DNA of 64,000 bases from Liquidambar formosana (lineage: Eukaryota; Streptophyta; Magnoliopsida; Saxifragales; Altingiaceae). The stretch covers positions 19,407,053 through 19,471,052 of the forward strand of contig CM077826.1 in NCBI GenBank assembly GCA_039720395.1, in the 5' to 3' direction. Below are positions 1 through 9,639 of this stretch, one piece after another (the stretch's first letter is position 1; every line of letters begins with the position of its first letter). The notes under the pieces were generated by a model, which was given only the letters and a program-made list of their open reading frames with translations, did no database searches and was not told where the DNA came from. The position numbers were made by a program, and so were the translations under genes.

Positions 1-67
1 ATCCTAATGGCAGCCCCCATTTCAATTGATGGATAGTAAATGGGCTTCAAAATGTGGTAATTTATTA

Positions 68-472
68 GGGGAACGGCTATTGCAACCCCACTTTTTTTAT
101 CAAACCCTCTTTTTTGTTTTGGTTTTTAAGATTTTATGCAAAATATAAAAGATTTTTATGAAAATCAATAGCGTTGTTTACTAGAAAATATCATTTTAAA
201 CAACTTTGCAGAAGAATGTTTTTCCAAAATCTATTGTTCAAGTGAACTTCTTGGCAAAAAATGAAATAAATGTTATAAATAACTAAAAAGTCTACTTAAA
301 TGATAGATTTTGAAAAAACTTTCTTCTACAAAGTTATTTAAAATGATATTTTTTAGTGCATAATGAGGCCGATTTTCATAAAAAAAACCTTTTACATTTT
401 ACGTAAAACCTTAAGAACCTAGAGAATGAAAAAGGATGTGACAAAAAAGTGGGATTGCAATAGCTGCTCCCT
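68..472. mobile_element. Non-autonomous DNA transposon (MITE), about 405 bp
   Basis: The two ends are near-perfect inverted copies: the left end reads GGGGAACGGCTATTGCAA and the right end, reverse-complemented, reads GGGAGCAGCTATTGCAAT. Homology continues about 40 bp inward through a poly-T-rich stretch. Direct repeats TTTATTA sit at 61-67 and 473-479. No coding potential is visible inside, so it is a deletion derivative. The superfamily (Mutator or hAT) is not certain because the target duplication could be 7 to 9 bp. A truncated relative of the left end lies near 56833. Confidence 0.7.
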
Positions 473-857
473 TTTATTAGTGATTCTTTTTGGGCCTTGG
501 CTTGTCACAGGGTCCGAATTTCCTTGAAATTCTAGTGGAACCCCTTTCCTTTTTCTCAACCCCCACCCCCCATCCTCTCTTTCCCTCTCTCTTTAAACAG
601 AAAAAGTTACTTGAAAAAATTTTCCAAGAAATTTGTTTTTTCCCCCTAAAATACATCTATGCTCAGTTAACCTTGATTGACGTTTAACGGTCAAACTTGG
701 CGAAATTCCACCACATCTCTACTGTAAAATTAACCTTGATCGATTTCATTTAAATTTACACAAAGAAAAAAAGAAGAAAAAACCTAAGTCTGTGGTACTT
801 TCATCATTAATTAACAATTGAGTACGAGGTTTAGGAGGTATTTCATTTTGGAGCATT
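473..857. other. Intergenic, no gene seen
   Basis: AT-rich and pyrimidine-rich sequence with a CCCCCACCCCC-type tract near 560-575. The only ORF here (490-687) has no recognisable content. It contains the left end of the candidate element listed at 697-2256. Confidence 0.5.
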
Positions 858-1566
858 CATGGTTTGGTTTGGTTTGGTTCCATTTTAGGGTAGATTTCAA
901 ACCAAACCATTATACTTCGGTTTTTTTTTTTTCTTAAACCAAAATCAAACCATATTATAAAAAAAAAAACCAAACCAAACCAAATCATAAAATATCAGTT
1001 TGGTTCAGCTCGGTTTTGGTTTTATCCTATCAAGTAACAACAAATAATTGAAAATAGAAAAAATGACAAGCCAAACTCCAAATAAAAATATTTTTAATAA
1101 AATTATTATATTAGCAACTAAAAAAAGTATTAAACATTATATTAAAATGGAAAAGTATTGACTTATGTAAATCCAAGTTCAAATGTCCAATATAATACGT
1201 GCCAATATCTCACACAAAATTAATAATTAGTTTAATACATGCCAATCTAACAAAGGAAAAATAATAAGAAAGTTAAAATCTACAAAAACAAACCTAATCC
1301 AAACGTTTTTCTTCTAATAGTGTACTACTATTTTGAATCTATTACCTATTCTTTCTTTATTAAAATAGAAAATTTACAAATTAAGTTTAATATGTAATAT
1401 ATATATAATATTTTTTTCGGTTTTTCAGTTTGTTTTGGTTTCTTAAACATGGAAACCAAAACCAAACAAATTTAATTCGATTTTTTAAAATTGGAACCCA
1501 AACTAAACCTAATGACAAAAAAATCAAACCAAACCAACCAATTTAGTTTGGTTCGGTTTTGGGTTT
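858..1566. mobile_element. Degraded hAT-like MITE copy (family A)
   Basis: This stretch aligns in reverse orientation with the element at 24881-25518 over nearly its whole length. Shared blocks include the GGTTTGGTTTGG-rich end, the segment TTTTAGGGTAGATTTCAAA, and the block around 1340-1350 (ACTATTTTGAATCTATTACC). Both ends are rich in GGTTTGG/CCAAACC words. The terminal inverted repeats are more eroded than in the other copy; a possible 8-bp duplication TTTCATTT flanks it. Confidence 0.6.
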
Positions 1567-1599
1567 TCATTTGCTTCCACTTCTTGCGAGAGGATGTGA

Positions 1600-2215
1600 A
1601 AGGAGGATGGATAGGGATGACACAGAGATCAGCACATTCCAGCCACCGATTCCTGTAGTTGGACCAACAACCATAGGGTGTATAGCTAGTGATAGACATA
1701 GAATTCCCCAAACCCTGCGAACCAATTTAAATGGAGATACCCATCATAAGGAATGTGTTGAACTCACTGATTTGTGAAGGGATGACTAAGCCGAGTTTTG
1801 AGTAAATCAAACTTACCAGCCAAGGGTAGCGAAAGCTAAGGGAAGTAAAAGGGCTTGAACTCCAATTCCTGAACTGAGTGTGTGGAATGCCGCGTACCAT
1901 GCGTTTCCATTTCGTGACTCGGTGATGGGTAGCCATGCTTCTAGGGGCTCTAGTTTGGTAAAGTGACCAACTTCTTCTAGGTAAATTTGCACGCTTGCAA
2001 TGGCCTTCTTCATGGGGAGTCATTAAACGTGAAGCTGGCGGGCTTTTTGGAGTTCTTGGGGACATATCTGATCGACTCAGTGAAGGAGAACGGAATTGAA
2101 ATGGAGGAGCCGAGATTGGAGGTATTTCTGGCCTTGTCCTCGCTGCTACTGGACTCGTCTTCTCTTCCACCACCTCACCCATCACAGCCAAAGCCCTCTC
2201 TAGCTTCCACCACAT
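1600..2215 (-). pseudogene. LHT/AATL-type amino acid transporter, 5' fragment, broken
   Basis: The minus strand encodes the start of a lysine-histidine-transporter-like (AATL1 type) amino acid permease. The N-terminus is Pro/Ser-rich (start MGEVVEEKTSP), followed in another frame by EEVGHFTKLEPLEAWLPITE and then SRNGNAWYAAFHTLSSGIG, which is the conserved beginning of the transporter domain. A frameshift separates these two parts near 2010. A proper donor (GGTAAGT) follows ATLGW at about 1815. The next exon begins after CGCAG near 1710 with VWGILCLSLA, then shifts frame again into YTLWLLVQLQESVAG and hits a stop. Everything downstream, which would be most of the roughly 11 membrane segments, is absent. 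Intact members import amino acids across the plasma membrane; this copy cannot. Confidence 0.85.
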
Positions 2216-2256
2216 CTATATTTCCAGTAGAGATGTGGTGGAATTTCGCCAAGTTT

Positions 2257-3999
2257 GCTGGTTTTTCACGAGCAGAACCTAGCTTCCAGATTGGTTCAAA
2301 TTTTTTTGAGGTTATCGAGTTTCATTTGAATGCTTAAGGTTGGTTGTATTTCAAGCTCCTTCATCTTCAATTTTTGAATTGAATTCGTTGCTGTTGTTGG
2401 TTTTTTCTTTTTCCTTTTTTGTATTTTTAATTTTTTGGGTGCTTCAATTGTTGAACATTGCATAACCTTTAATTCTCTGTGTCTGTGTATGTCAAAAAAT
2501 TGTTGAATTTTGAGCATTTACAGGTGATGCATGCTACCTGTTTGATGAAATGGCTACAAGAAAAGACATTGAAAATAGAATGGAAAAATCTTTCCCATAT
2601 ACTCAGTAACAGAAAAAGATTTACTTTTTGGGATATCAGAATAGATACTTCTCAATGTTCTGTGAGGTTCAGAACTGCATGTTGGGTTTTTCTTAGGATA
2701 GATTACTCCTTATCCATGGGCATGTCGGGTTGAAGAAATATATACATATGGCAGGTCTGTTAGGAATGACATCCTAGCTAGACTAAAAAGATCGAGTAAA
2801 GCTGTAAAGGTGCTGTCAAATCTATCCTCTTGTGTACTTTGCCTTTGCTTTGGTCATGTATTTGGAAAAATTCCAGTTGTGCTAAAGTGTTTTTATTTAT
2901 TTATTTTTATTTTTTTATTTTCTCTCTCTGGCTCATTGGCTCATTGTTCCATTTTCCATGGTAACCAAGAGAACATTGATCATATATTTATGGACTGCCC
3001 TGGGTTTAATTTTATCATACTAGGTGTGCTTATGCTGTTTGGTTTAATGCTATTCAAGGTCCTTAACCCTCTATCTTCTAGATTTTTAATTCATCTTAGC
3101 TCTTCCTATAACCACCCTTATGCTCATAATATGGCTACCTTTTTACCTTTACCTGTTATGGTTCATATGGAGGAGCACTGGAGCAGAAATGACTTTCTAT
3201 TTAATGCCAAAAATATCACTTGGTATTCCAAAATCTAGCTTTTCATGTCTTAAACTCAAAATTGTTTTAATACCAATGAGAAAATGCCGAAACTTCCTAT
3301 GGGCATTATCCCTAATTTTATGATCCATATTGTGTGGAAACCGCCCATTAGTCTGTATATATAAAAATTAGTGTTGATGGGGCTGCTAGAGGCAATCCTA
3401 GAATGCCTGGTTTTGGGGGTGTTATTAGGGATCACTAGGGTAATTTTATTGTGGGATTTACTGTTAACATTGGGTCATTACTAACATTACAGCTGAGCTT
3501 AGGGCAATCAGATTTGGTCTTCATATTGGGTCATTAATTGAATTTTACACATATTCATTTGGAGATGGACTCATTGGTGTCTTTTGATCTAATTCGTAGG
3601 AGGACAACCCCATGCATTCGTCATGGCAAAGGATCCTACTCAAAGATTGCCTCATCTTTTGGGTGATTTTGATATGATGAAGATCAGGAACAGCTACTAG
3701 TTCAGAAGTACAAAATTCATACCCAATAATCCAATTTTAAAGTAATTAATGTTGTATAGCTTTAAAATTAAACAACTTAATTGCTCTAACAAAGGTGGAT
3801 TCTATCGATTGTAAGCAGATATTTATATTAGAAGGAACATATTGATATTGATTTGTTCATTTTAGTTAGGGGGGTAAGGAATAAATATTGGTTGCATTGG
3901 CATTGGTATTATTTCCCTGAAATTAATTTTTGGGTACAGAGTGGTGTGGTGTGCGAGTCCAATATATGGTTGCCATTTATACATGAGTTAGTTATGGGC
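2257..3999 (+). repeat. Left arm of a 1.75-kb inverted duplication
   Basis: This arm matches 9640-11405 in reverse complement along its whole length. Left 3853-3990 and right 9650-9786 read the same in translation apart from a few changes. Differences include an 18-nt block near 2786 present only here and a gap of some 60-80 bp near 2945 relative to the right arm. The arm contains LINE-type sequence and an exon-like block near 2523-2610 preceded by TTTACAG. Homology stops abruptly at about 3999, where Copia sequence begins. Confidence 0.88.
2790..3680 (+). pseudogene. LINE (non-LTR retrotransposon) 3' fragment: zinc-finger and RNase H remnants
   Basis: The frame around 2940-3010 contains HGNQENIDHIFMDCPGF, typical of the zf-RVT segment that ends plant LINE reverse transcriptases. 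The frame around 3365-3440 contains ISVDGAARGNPRMPGFGG and VIRDH followed by a stop, the opening of the C-terminal RNase H domain of these elements, and TAELRAIRFGLHIG appears further on in a shifted frame. Several stops and frame changes make it non-functional. The reverse transcriptase core is missing. Confidence 0.75.
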
Positions 4000-4612
4000 T
4001 CTTTCTTCACCCCTCTGCTATATTTCCAGAATTATGAATGAGCCAAGTAAAATTCATTATGCAGCTGCCAAGAGAATATTGCTCTATCTTCAAGGCACAA
4101 AAAGGCTTGGTATCATGTACAAGAAGGAAGAAGACAATAGCCTCATTGGCTACACTGACAGTGATTGGGCAGGTTCTCTTGATGATAGAAGAAGTACATC
4201 AGGCTATGTTTTTTGCTTGGGTACAAAGGTTATCTCATGGTGTTCAAAAAAGCAAAGGAGCATAGCATTATCATCAGCTGAAGCAGAGTATATCGCAGCT
4301 ACGGATGCCGCTTGTGAAGCTATTTGGCTCAGAAGATTATTTTCAGATTTGCAGCAGAAGGAATTAGAGCCTACTCTAATCTTTCATGACAATATGTCCG
4401 CAATAGCCATGACAAGAAATCCAGTCTTTCATGCTCGGTCAAAGCACATAGAGCTTCGCCATCATTTCATTCAAGATTTGGTGAACAAAGGGGAAATATG
4501 TTTGGAGTTTATCAGTACTAATGATCAGCCACTGATATCTTAACCAAAGCTGTCACTCTTGAGAAGTTTGAGAAGTTCAAAGAGCAGCTGAAAATTACAA
4601 ATTAAGATGGGG
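4000..4612 (+). pseudogene. Ty1/Copia polyprotein 3' end (RNase H), 5'-truncated
   Basis: The reading frame at about 4034-4543 carries the standard Copia RNase H signatures: KIHYAAAKRILLYLQGT, YTDSDWAG, RRSTSGYVF, SWCSKKQ, SSAEAEYIA, and near the end SKHIELRHHFIQ. One base is missing near 4528, so the last segment (DILTKA and onward) is out of frame. A polypurine tract (AAGATGGGG) at about 4604-4612 directly precedes the LTR. All of gag, protease, integrase and most of the reverse transcriptase is gone: the 5' border coincides with the end of the inverted-repeat arm. Confidence 0.9.
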
Positions 4613-4969
4613 TGTTAGAAAGTAATTTGTAACTTTGTCATTAAAGAAGAGTCTGGATATAGCATTTATGTTTGTAGTTGGGTAGTGTCCGTTGGGCAGT
4701 GTTCTTTTGGTTCTGTTAGTCTTCCAAGGTGTTTAGAGCTGTAATGGTTTTTTGCTTTGTCTCGAGTCTTTAGCTTTTATATAGGGGCTCTTTTTGTGTA
4801 AGAAAGAGGTAACAAAAAACCAATAGAAGTGCAGGAGCAGCAGCTCTGCAACTCCCCTGTAATCTCCCCTGTTTTGCTCCATTTCTTAATAGAAAAAATT
4901 CAGCTCTTGCATTTCTCTATTCTTGCTTTTCCTTTGTCAAATTCCACTTTGTTTCTGCTGTCCCCAACA
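4613..4969 (+). mobile_element. 3' LTR of the truncated Copia element
   Basis: The sequence begins TGTTAGAAAG immediately after the polypurine tract and ends CCCCAACA, giving the TG...CA ends of a 357-bp LTR. A TATA-like TTTTATATAGGG at about 4775 and AATAGAAAAA-type polyadenylation context near 4888 fit an LTR promoter and terminator. No partner 5' LTR is in the window. Inferred from position and end structure. Confidence 0.75.
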
Positions 4970-5145
4970 GTTTATTGGCTGCAATATTCTTTTTAGAAAT
5001 ATATAACCACCTTAAATTTTTGTCAGTTAATGTAATCTATTAGTAGTTCACGTGGAAGAAATAATGTTTCAAGGTTGAAGACGAGGAAGGTTGCATCTTA
5101 TTTTCCAGGGGGAACTCTAATGCTTGATTTTCTAACAAACTCCAG

Positions 5146-6131
5146 GCACTTTACTGATCGCGAGGTTGCTTTTATGATACTCATGGCTTACCTTTCATAT
5201 ATGCTAGCCGAAATAGGATTTCTTTCAACTTGTGGGGCACCTCTTCTGTTACCCTTGCTTACTTCTTGTTTTATTTATTTATTTATTTATAATAGTTTGG
5301 AAGCTTAGAGCTGCAGGTCTAGTACTCTAACCATAATGTTGGCAATTATAATTTGTCTTGCAGCTATTACATTTAAGTGCCATTCTCACCGTGTTCTTTT
5401 GTGGGATTGTTATACCTCACTACACGTGTCACAATGTGACCGAAAGTTCAAGAGTCACTACCAATTATGTTAAACTTCATAAGCTGTTTTGTGAACCACT
5501 GGAACACATTCTAGTTCAGTTTATTTTGTTTTGCCAATGCTGGCCTCGCTGTCATCTTTACTAATGTTGTTGTTTTCCTTATCAACTTTTGCAGGCATGC
5601 TTTTGCCACACTGTCATTTGTTGCTGAGATCTTTATCTTTCTTTATGTTGGTATGGATGCCTTAGACATGGAGAAGTGGAGATTTGTAAGCGATAGGTAT
5701 GTGTATATATCAATTCGAGATTAATTGTCACGCAACCTTTTCTGAGATGTTCAATACACATAGAATGTGGCAAATACCTTTGTTGAATGTGATACTCATT
5801 TTCATTTCATTTTATTTTGTTTTATTTTGTTCTTTTACTCAGCCCTGGAAAATCAGTTGGGGTGAGTTCAATATTGTTGGGACTGGTTTTGATTGGAAGA
5901 GCAGCCTTTGTTTTTCCCTTATCCTTTATATCCAACTTGACAAAGAAGAATCCATACGAGAAAATCGAATTGAAGCAGCAAGTATGTGCTTATTATTTTT
6001 CTGATATTTTTGTCCTGACGCCCTTGGTCTAAATTAAAGGATTAAGTGACTGAATTTTTAATGTGCAGGTTACAATTTGGTGGGCTGGTCTTATGCGAGG
6101 TGCTGTTTCTATGGCACTTGCTTATAATCAG
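5146..6131 (+). pseudogene. Vacuolar-type Na+/H+ antiporter (NHX) internal gene fragment
   Basis: Five exons of an NHX1-like cation/proton antiporter are visible: 5146-5212 (HFTDREVAFMILMAYLSYML), 5364-about 5464 (LSAILTVFFCGIV, HNVTESSRVTT), 5595-5696 (HAFATLSFVAEIFIFLYVGM), 5843-5981 (SVGVSSILLGLVLIGRAAFV) and 6069-6131 (VTIWWAGLMRGAVSMALAYN). Exons 3 to 5 keep good splice borders. The donors of the first two exons are not GT (GCCGAA is followed by AT; ACCAA is followed by TT). The start of the protein and everything after LAYNQ are missing. Intact members exchange Na+ or K+ for H+ at the tonoplast or endosomes. The Copia LTR ends about 175 bp upstream, probably within a former intron. Confidence 0.88.
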
Positions 6132-6441
6132 GTAAATATTGGACTGTCCTTCATTAAGGGCGATGATGTAATTAGAAAACTTGTTGTAAGGCTGTCCTGG
6201 ATAATGTAGGACACCCACACCAAATTCAATGCAATGTAGCAAGAAGGTTCATGGTACTAGTTCCCTTCTCTTTCTACTGCACCATTTATGCAACAGATTT
6301 GCAGTTTATGCTTCTACTCTATATAATTTACCAATTACTGATATAAAACTCCATGGCAAGATGGCCAACCTGCTACTGGTGTGCGGAACTTCCCTTAAAA
6401 GCTTGAAGAATTTCTCTCTGTAACCATGTAAAGGTCTGCAC

Positions 6442-7658
6442 TAGGCCTGGCAATTGGGTGGGTTTGGGCGGGTTTAGATGGGCATAGTTAAAATGTCACC
6501 CAAACCCAACCCAACCCATTTATGTGACAAACCCATTTAAGTCAAACCCAAACTCACCCATTTATTGCAAACTGGAACCCAACCCAACCCACAAGAGGCG
6601 TTGACCTCCATCGACAGTAGTTTATTATTTATACAGTGAATTCGTTTGCACTACCAAAATAGCCAAGTCGCCGTCATCTGTTAGATTTACCAGAGAATTA
6701 CGTCGCTGCCGGAGAATGACGAACCATTATTTGAGGAATCGAATTGAAGGCCTTTCTTCCTCAAGCTATCTCAATCGGAACCAGTTAGCAGTGAGAACCG
6801 GCTTTCTTCCTCAAGCTCTTTCCCATAATTCAAATCTCTTCATTTTTTTTTTTTTTCTCCAAGAACGAGATCTGCATCCAACCAACGAACAGAGACCAAC
6901 GGGTTTCGGGGGAACAGAAAATGGTGATGGCGAGGACGAGCCTAGGACTCACATACCCGAAGTAGTTCTACACGGACGCATCTTACGCCGGCACCCAACC
7001 CAACCCGCAAGAGGCGTTGACCTCCATTGACAATAGTTTATTATTTATTCAGTGAATTCATTTGCACAACCAAAATAGCCAAGTCGCCGTCATCTGTTAG
7101 ATTCGCCGGAGAATGACGTCGCTACCGGAGAATGACAACCATTATTTGAGGAATCGAATCGAAGGCCTTTCTCCTCAAGCTATCTCAATCGGAACCAGTT
7201 AGCAGTAAGAGCCGGCTTTCTTCCTCAAGCTCTTTCCCATAATTCAAATCTCTTCGTGTTTTTTCTTTCTCCAAGAACGAGATCTGCATCCAACCAACGA
7301 ACAGAAACCAACGGGTTTCAGGGGAACAGAAAATGGTGATGGCGAGGGCGAGCCTAGGACTCGCATACCCGAAGTAGTTCTACACGACGGCATCTTACGC
7401 TGGCTCCGATGGATCGTGGGGAACTCGCATACCTGGAGTGGTTCTACGCGGCAGCATCTTACGCCGGCTTCGACGGATCGTGACTTCAAACCCAAACTCA
7501 CCCACCAATTTTTATGTGAACCCGATTAGACCCAATTAATAGTTGGGTTTTTAATACGTACCAATTTATAACCCAATTAATTAAATCACCTGTATATACT
7601 CATTTAATTTGATTGGGTTTGAACGGATTCGTGGGTTTAGGTGCAAATTGCCGGCCTA
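6442..7658. mobile_element. hAT-like non-autonomous element, 1217 bp
   Basis: The left end is TAGGCCTGGCAATT and the right end, reverse-complemented, is TAGGCCGGCAATTT. Flanking 8-mers GTCTGCAC (6434-6441) and ATCTACAC (7659-7666) agree at 6 of 8 bases, as expected for an old hAT-type target duplication. Subterminal regions carry many CCCAACCC/GGGTTTGGG words typical of these MITEs. The interior is GC-richer than its surroundings and consists mainly of a tandem duplication (separate entry). No transposase is present. Confidence 0.75.
6585..7485 (+). repeat. 416-bp tandem duplication inside the hAT-like element
   Basis: The word GAGGCGTTGACCTCCAT starts at 6595 and again at 7011, and the following roughly 400 bp repeats with scattered substitutions, ending CATCTTACGCCGGC near 6992 and CATCTTACGCTGGC near 7400. 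A third, partial copy of about 60 bp (ACTCGCATACC...CATCTTACGCCGGCTTCG) follows at about 7422-7475. The unit is GC-rich with CGCCG and CCGGAG words, unlike the AT-rich ends of the element, which suggests it was picked up from elsewhere. Confidence 0.85.
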
Positions 7659-8406
7659 ATCTACACATACCATTATTATGGTGTGCTCCTTCTCAAGATG
7701 CCAAAATTATTCGTCACACACGCACACACACACGGGCAGCCATCCGTTATTTATTTTTTTTTTTAGGGGTGGGTGGATTGGTATTACAATGTCTCATATA
7801 CTGTACCAAAAGAAACCATACAATGTCTCATACACTAAAATTCTTGGGGGCCAAGGCAGCCCTAAAGAAAGATGATTTGAATTCAAAACTTCTGCCTAAA
7901 GATACCTATGCCATTTGTTGGTATTGAGGGGGGTATGATCATAAATAAAATAAAATAAAAAATTCACTCTCCATATACTTAAGGACTCAAATTTGACCAT
8001 TAACACCTACAAAAATATTGAAAAAAATTAATAAAAATAGTAATCATCCAACAAGAAGGATCAGTACCAACAAATAGATGACACAACCAACAGAGTAACA
8101 CTCAACACGAGGAAATTTCTAAACGACGCACGCCCATGTGCCCTAGCAACACTGTTGCCATCACCATGCACTGCATGCCCCTTTTCAGCACCCGCAAGAA
8201 TCTCCCTTTTCTCTGACACTTCTCCTTCACCCCCCTTTCCATTCCTTCCACTACGCCGACGGCCTGCTCTTTTTCTTTCCTTCTCACCACTCACTGCAAA
8301 TCAATCAACAAAAACACAATCGTATCACCAAAAAGAGACCGAGAGAGAATAAAACAAACGAATTTGCAAAATCTAGAAGCAAAAAACGACTGTATAGTAC
8401 GTAAAA

Positions 8407-8601
8407 TTAATCAATGTAATCACCAGAATAGGACGGCGGAAGAGGCTTCTTCAACGGCAGACTCGCCGGGACAGCTGGTTCTTCGACCTGCTGCGGTGGA
8501 GAGACCTTGGCCTTCTGGGACAGGCGAGCAAGGAGGGTAGCGGCGTCATTGTCGTCGTAGTCTTCCAAGAGAGCGAACGAGTTCTTCAGTTGTTGATCCA
8601 T
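8407..8601 (-). CDS. Small unidentified protein gene, 64 aa (possibly first exon of a longer gene)
   Basis: I do not recognise this protein. The start chosen, MDQQLKNSFALLEDYDDNDA, lies about 110 bp downstream of a good TATA box on the minus strand (8712-8719), with a pyrimidine-rich leader between. The predicted product is acidic at the front, has an AATLLARLSQKAK segment, then a Pro/Lys-rich tail ending PPSYSGDYID before a TAA stop. A possible alternative is splicing at the GT within TCTGGTGATT (about 8425) to an acceptor TTTGCAG near 8296, where an Arg/Gly-rich stretch (GRRRSGRNGKGGEGE) would follow; that would resemble RGG-type RNA-binding proteins, but this is inference. It lies between the arms of the inverted duplication. 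Confidence 0.5.
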   Translation of the reverse strand: MDQQLKNSFALLEDYDDNDAATLLARLSQKAKVSPPQQVEEPAVPASLPLKKPLPPSYSGDYID

Positions 8602-8711
8602 ACTGGAGAAAGCCTCGGAAACGTACAGTGTGAATAGGAAGTAGAGAGAGAGATTCAATGGGATTTGTGTGTGAAAGGTAATGTGAGAGTTTGGACGTAA
8701 ACCCTCCAATA

Positions 8712-8719
8712 TATTTATA
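8712..8719 (-). promoter_or_regulatory. TATA box of the small gene
   Basis: The minus strand reads TATAAATA, followed by a pyrimidine-rich, A-poor leader of roughly 100 nt up to the ATG at 8601. Spacing and composition fit a plant core promoter. Confidence 0.6.
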
Positions 8720-8742
8720 TTCGAAGAGGGAAAGGCATGCAT

Positions 8743-9639
8743 GGAAGAGTATGAACGTAATCCTCTTCTTTATGGAGTATGAATTATTTCCCTTCCTTTA
8801 TCAAGTCCTAATCCACCACATACTCGAACTTGGGCCGATGATCTACTGTACGTTAGGTAGTTCTAAAAGTACTAGGATTTTGCTAATTCTGATTTATGGC
8901 ATAATAACATATCTATCTGTAGATTAGGTCCATTATATAAAGGAAAGGGGGAGCTAGTGTGCTCCCAAATTTATTTTTTTTTCTTGGATTAACGATTAAG
9001 CGTGTTCCAAACCTTATTCCTGTTGAGATCCGAACTACGACTACTCCCTAGTATCCACATAAGCAATCATCTCTATGAGAAATCGAACACAATTTTTTCT
9101 TTTGATACCCTATTATGATATTACAATTTAAATTATTGAAGGGATATAATTGTAATAATATATTAATGTGAATTCAGATAAACTATCCATTATTTATAAC
9201 TCTCTTCAACATTATGAAGGGGTATCTAGGGTGTTGTGTGGACGCACGTATCGTGTATGTCCCCACCTTTAGTATGTATATAATAGTAGTGCTATTAGAC
9301 CCGCATGTGGGTTTACCAGACCTACACCTTATTAGGTGTGGGTTAATCGGCATGTGGTTCAGAAGCATTTTCATATGTATGAATAACACTAACATGGGAA
9401 TATGACAAACGAAATTGCCGAGTTACACTTCCACCCATGTCTTCTATTCTCTCCACAGAAATATATGACTCAAACCATTTGGTCCTAAATTTAGATATGC
9501 ATGACCCTGTCTTCTAGTTCCAGGTTGTGCTTCTCTCCTATGAACGCATGAGGTATCCAAGTGCTAGACTGAAAAGAGCGACCATACAAACAGACAGGAA
9601 GGGGAAACCCACATGAACTCTTCTCACATCACCCAACAT
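8743..9639. other. Intergenic, no confident gene
   Basis: No recognisable coding sequence. The only continuous frame is a minus-strand extension (9538-9786) running out of the right arm of the inverted duplication into unique sequence; I cannot name it. The right arm keeps about 100 bp of this material where the left arm is cut off by Copia. Confidence 0.5.

Larger units (their letters stand above)
697..2256. mobile_element. Candidate TIR-bounded element carrying a transporter gene fragment
   Basis: About 30 bp beginning near 697 (including GGCGAAATTCCACCACATC) recurs as an inverted copy at about 2225-2255. The two copies enclose the amino acid transporter pseudogene and the family A MITE. 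The layout resembles a gene-capturing transposon (Pack-type), with a MITE later inserted inside. No convincing target-site duplication was found. The inverted copy overlaps what would be the transporter's 5' leader, so a local inverted duplication of leader sequence is an equally good explanation. Confidence 0.35.

Noticed and set aside
5075..6131. A functional NHX antiporter gene
   Set aside because: Both ends of the gene are missing and two splice donors are destroyed.
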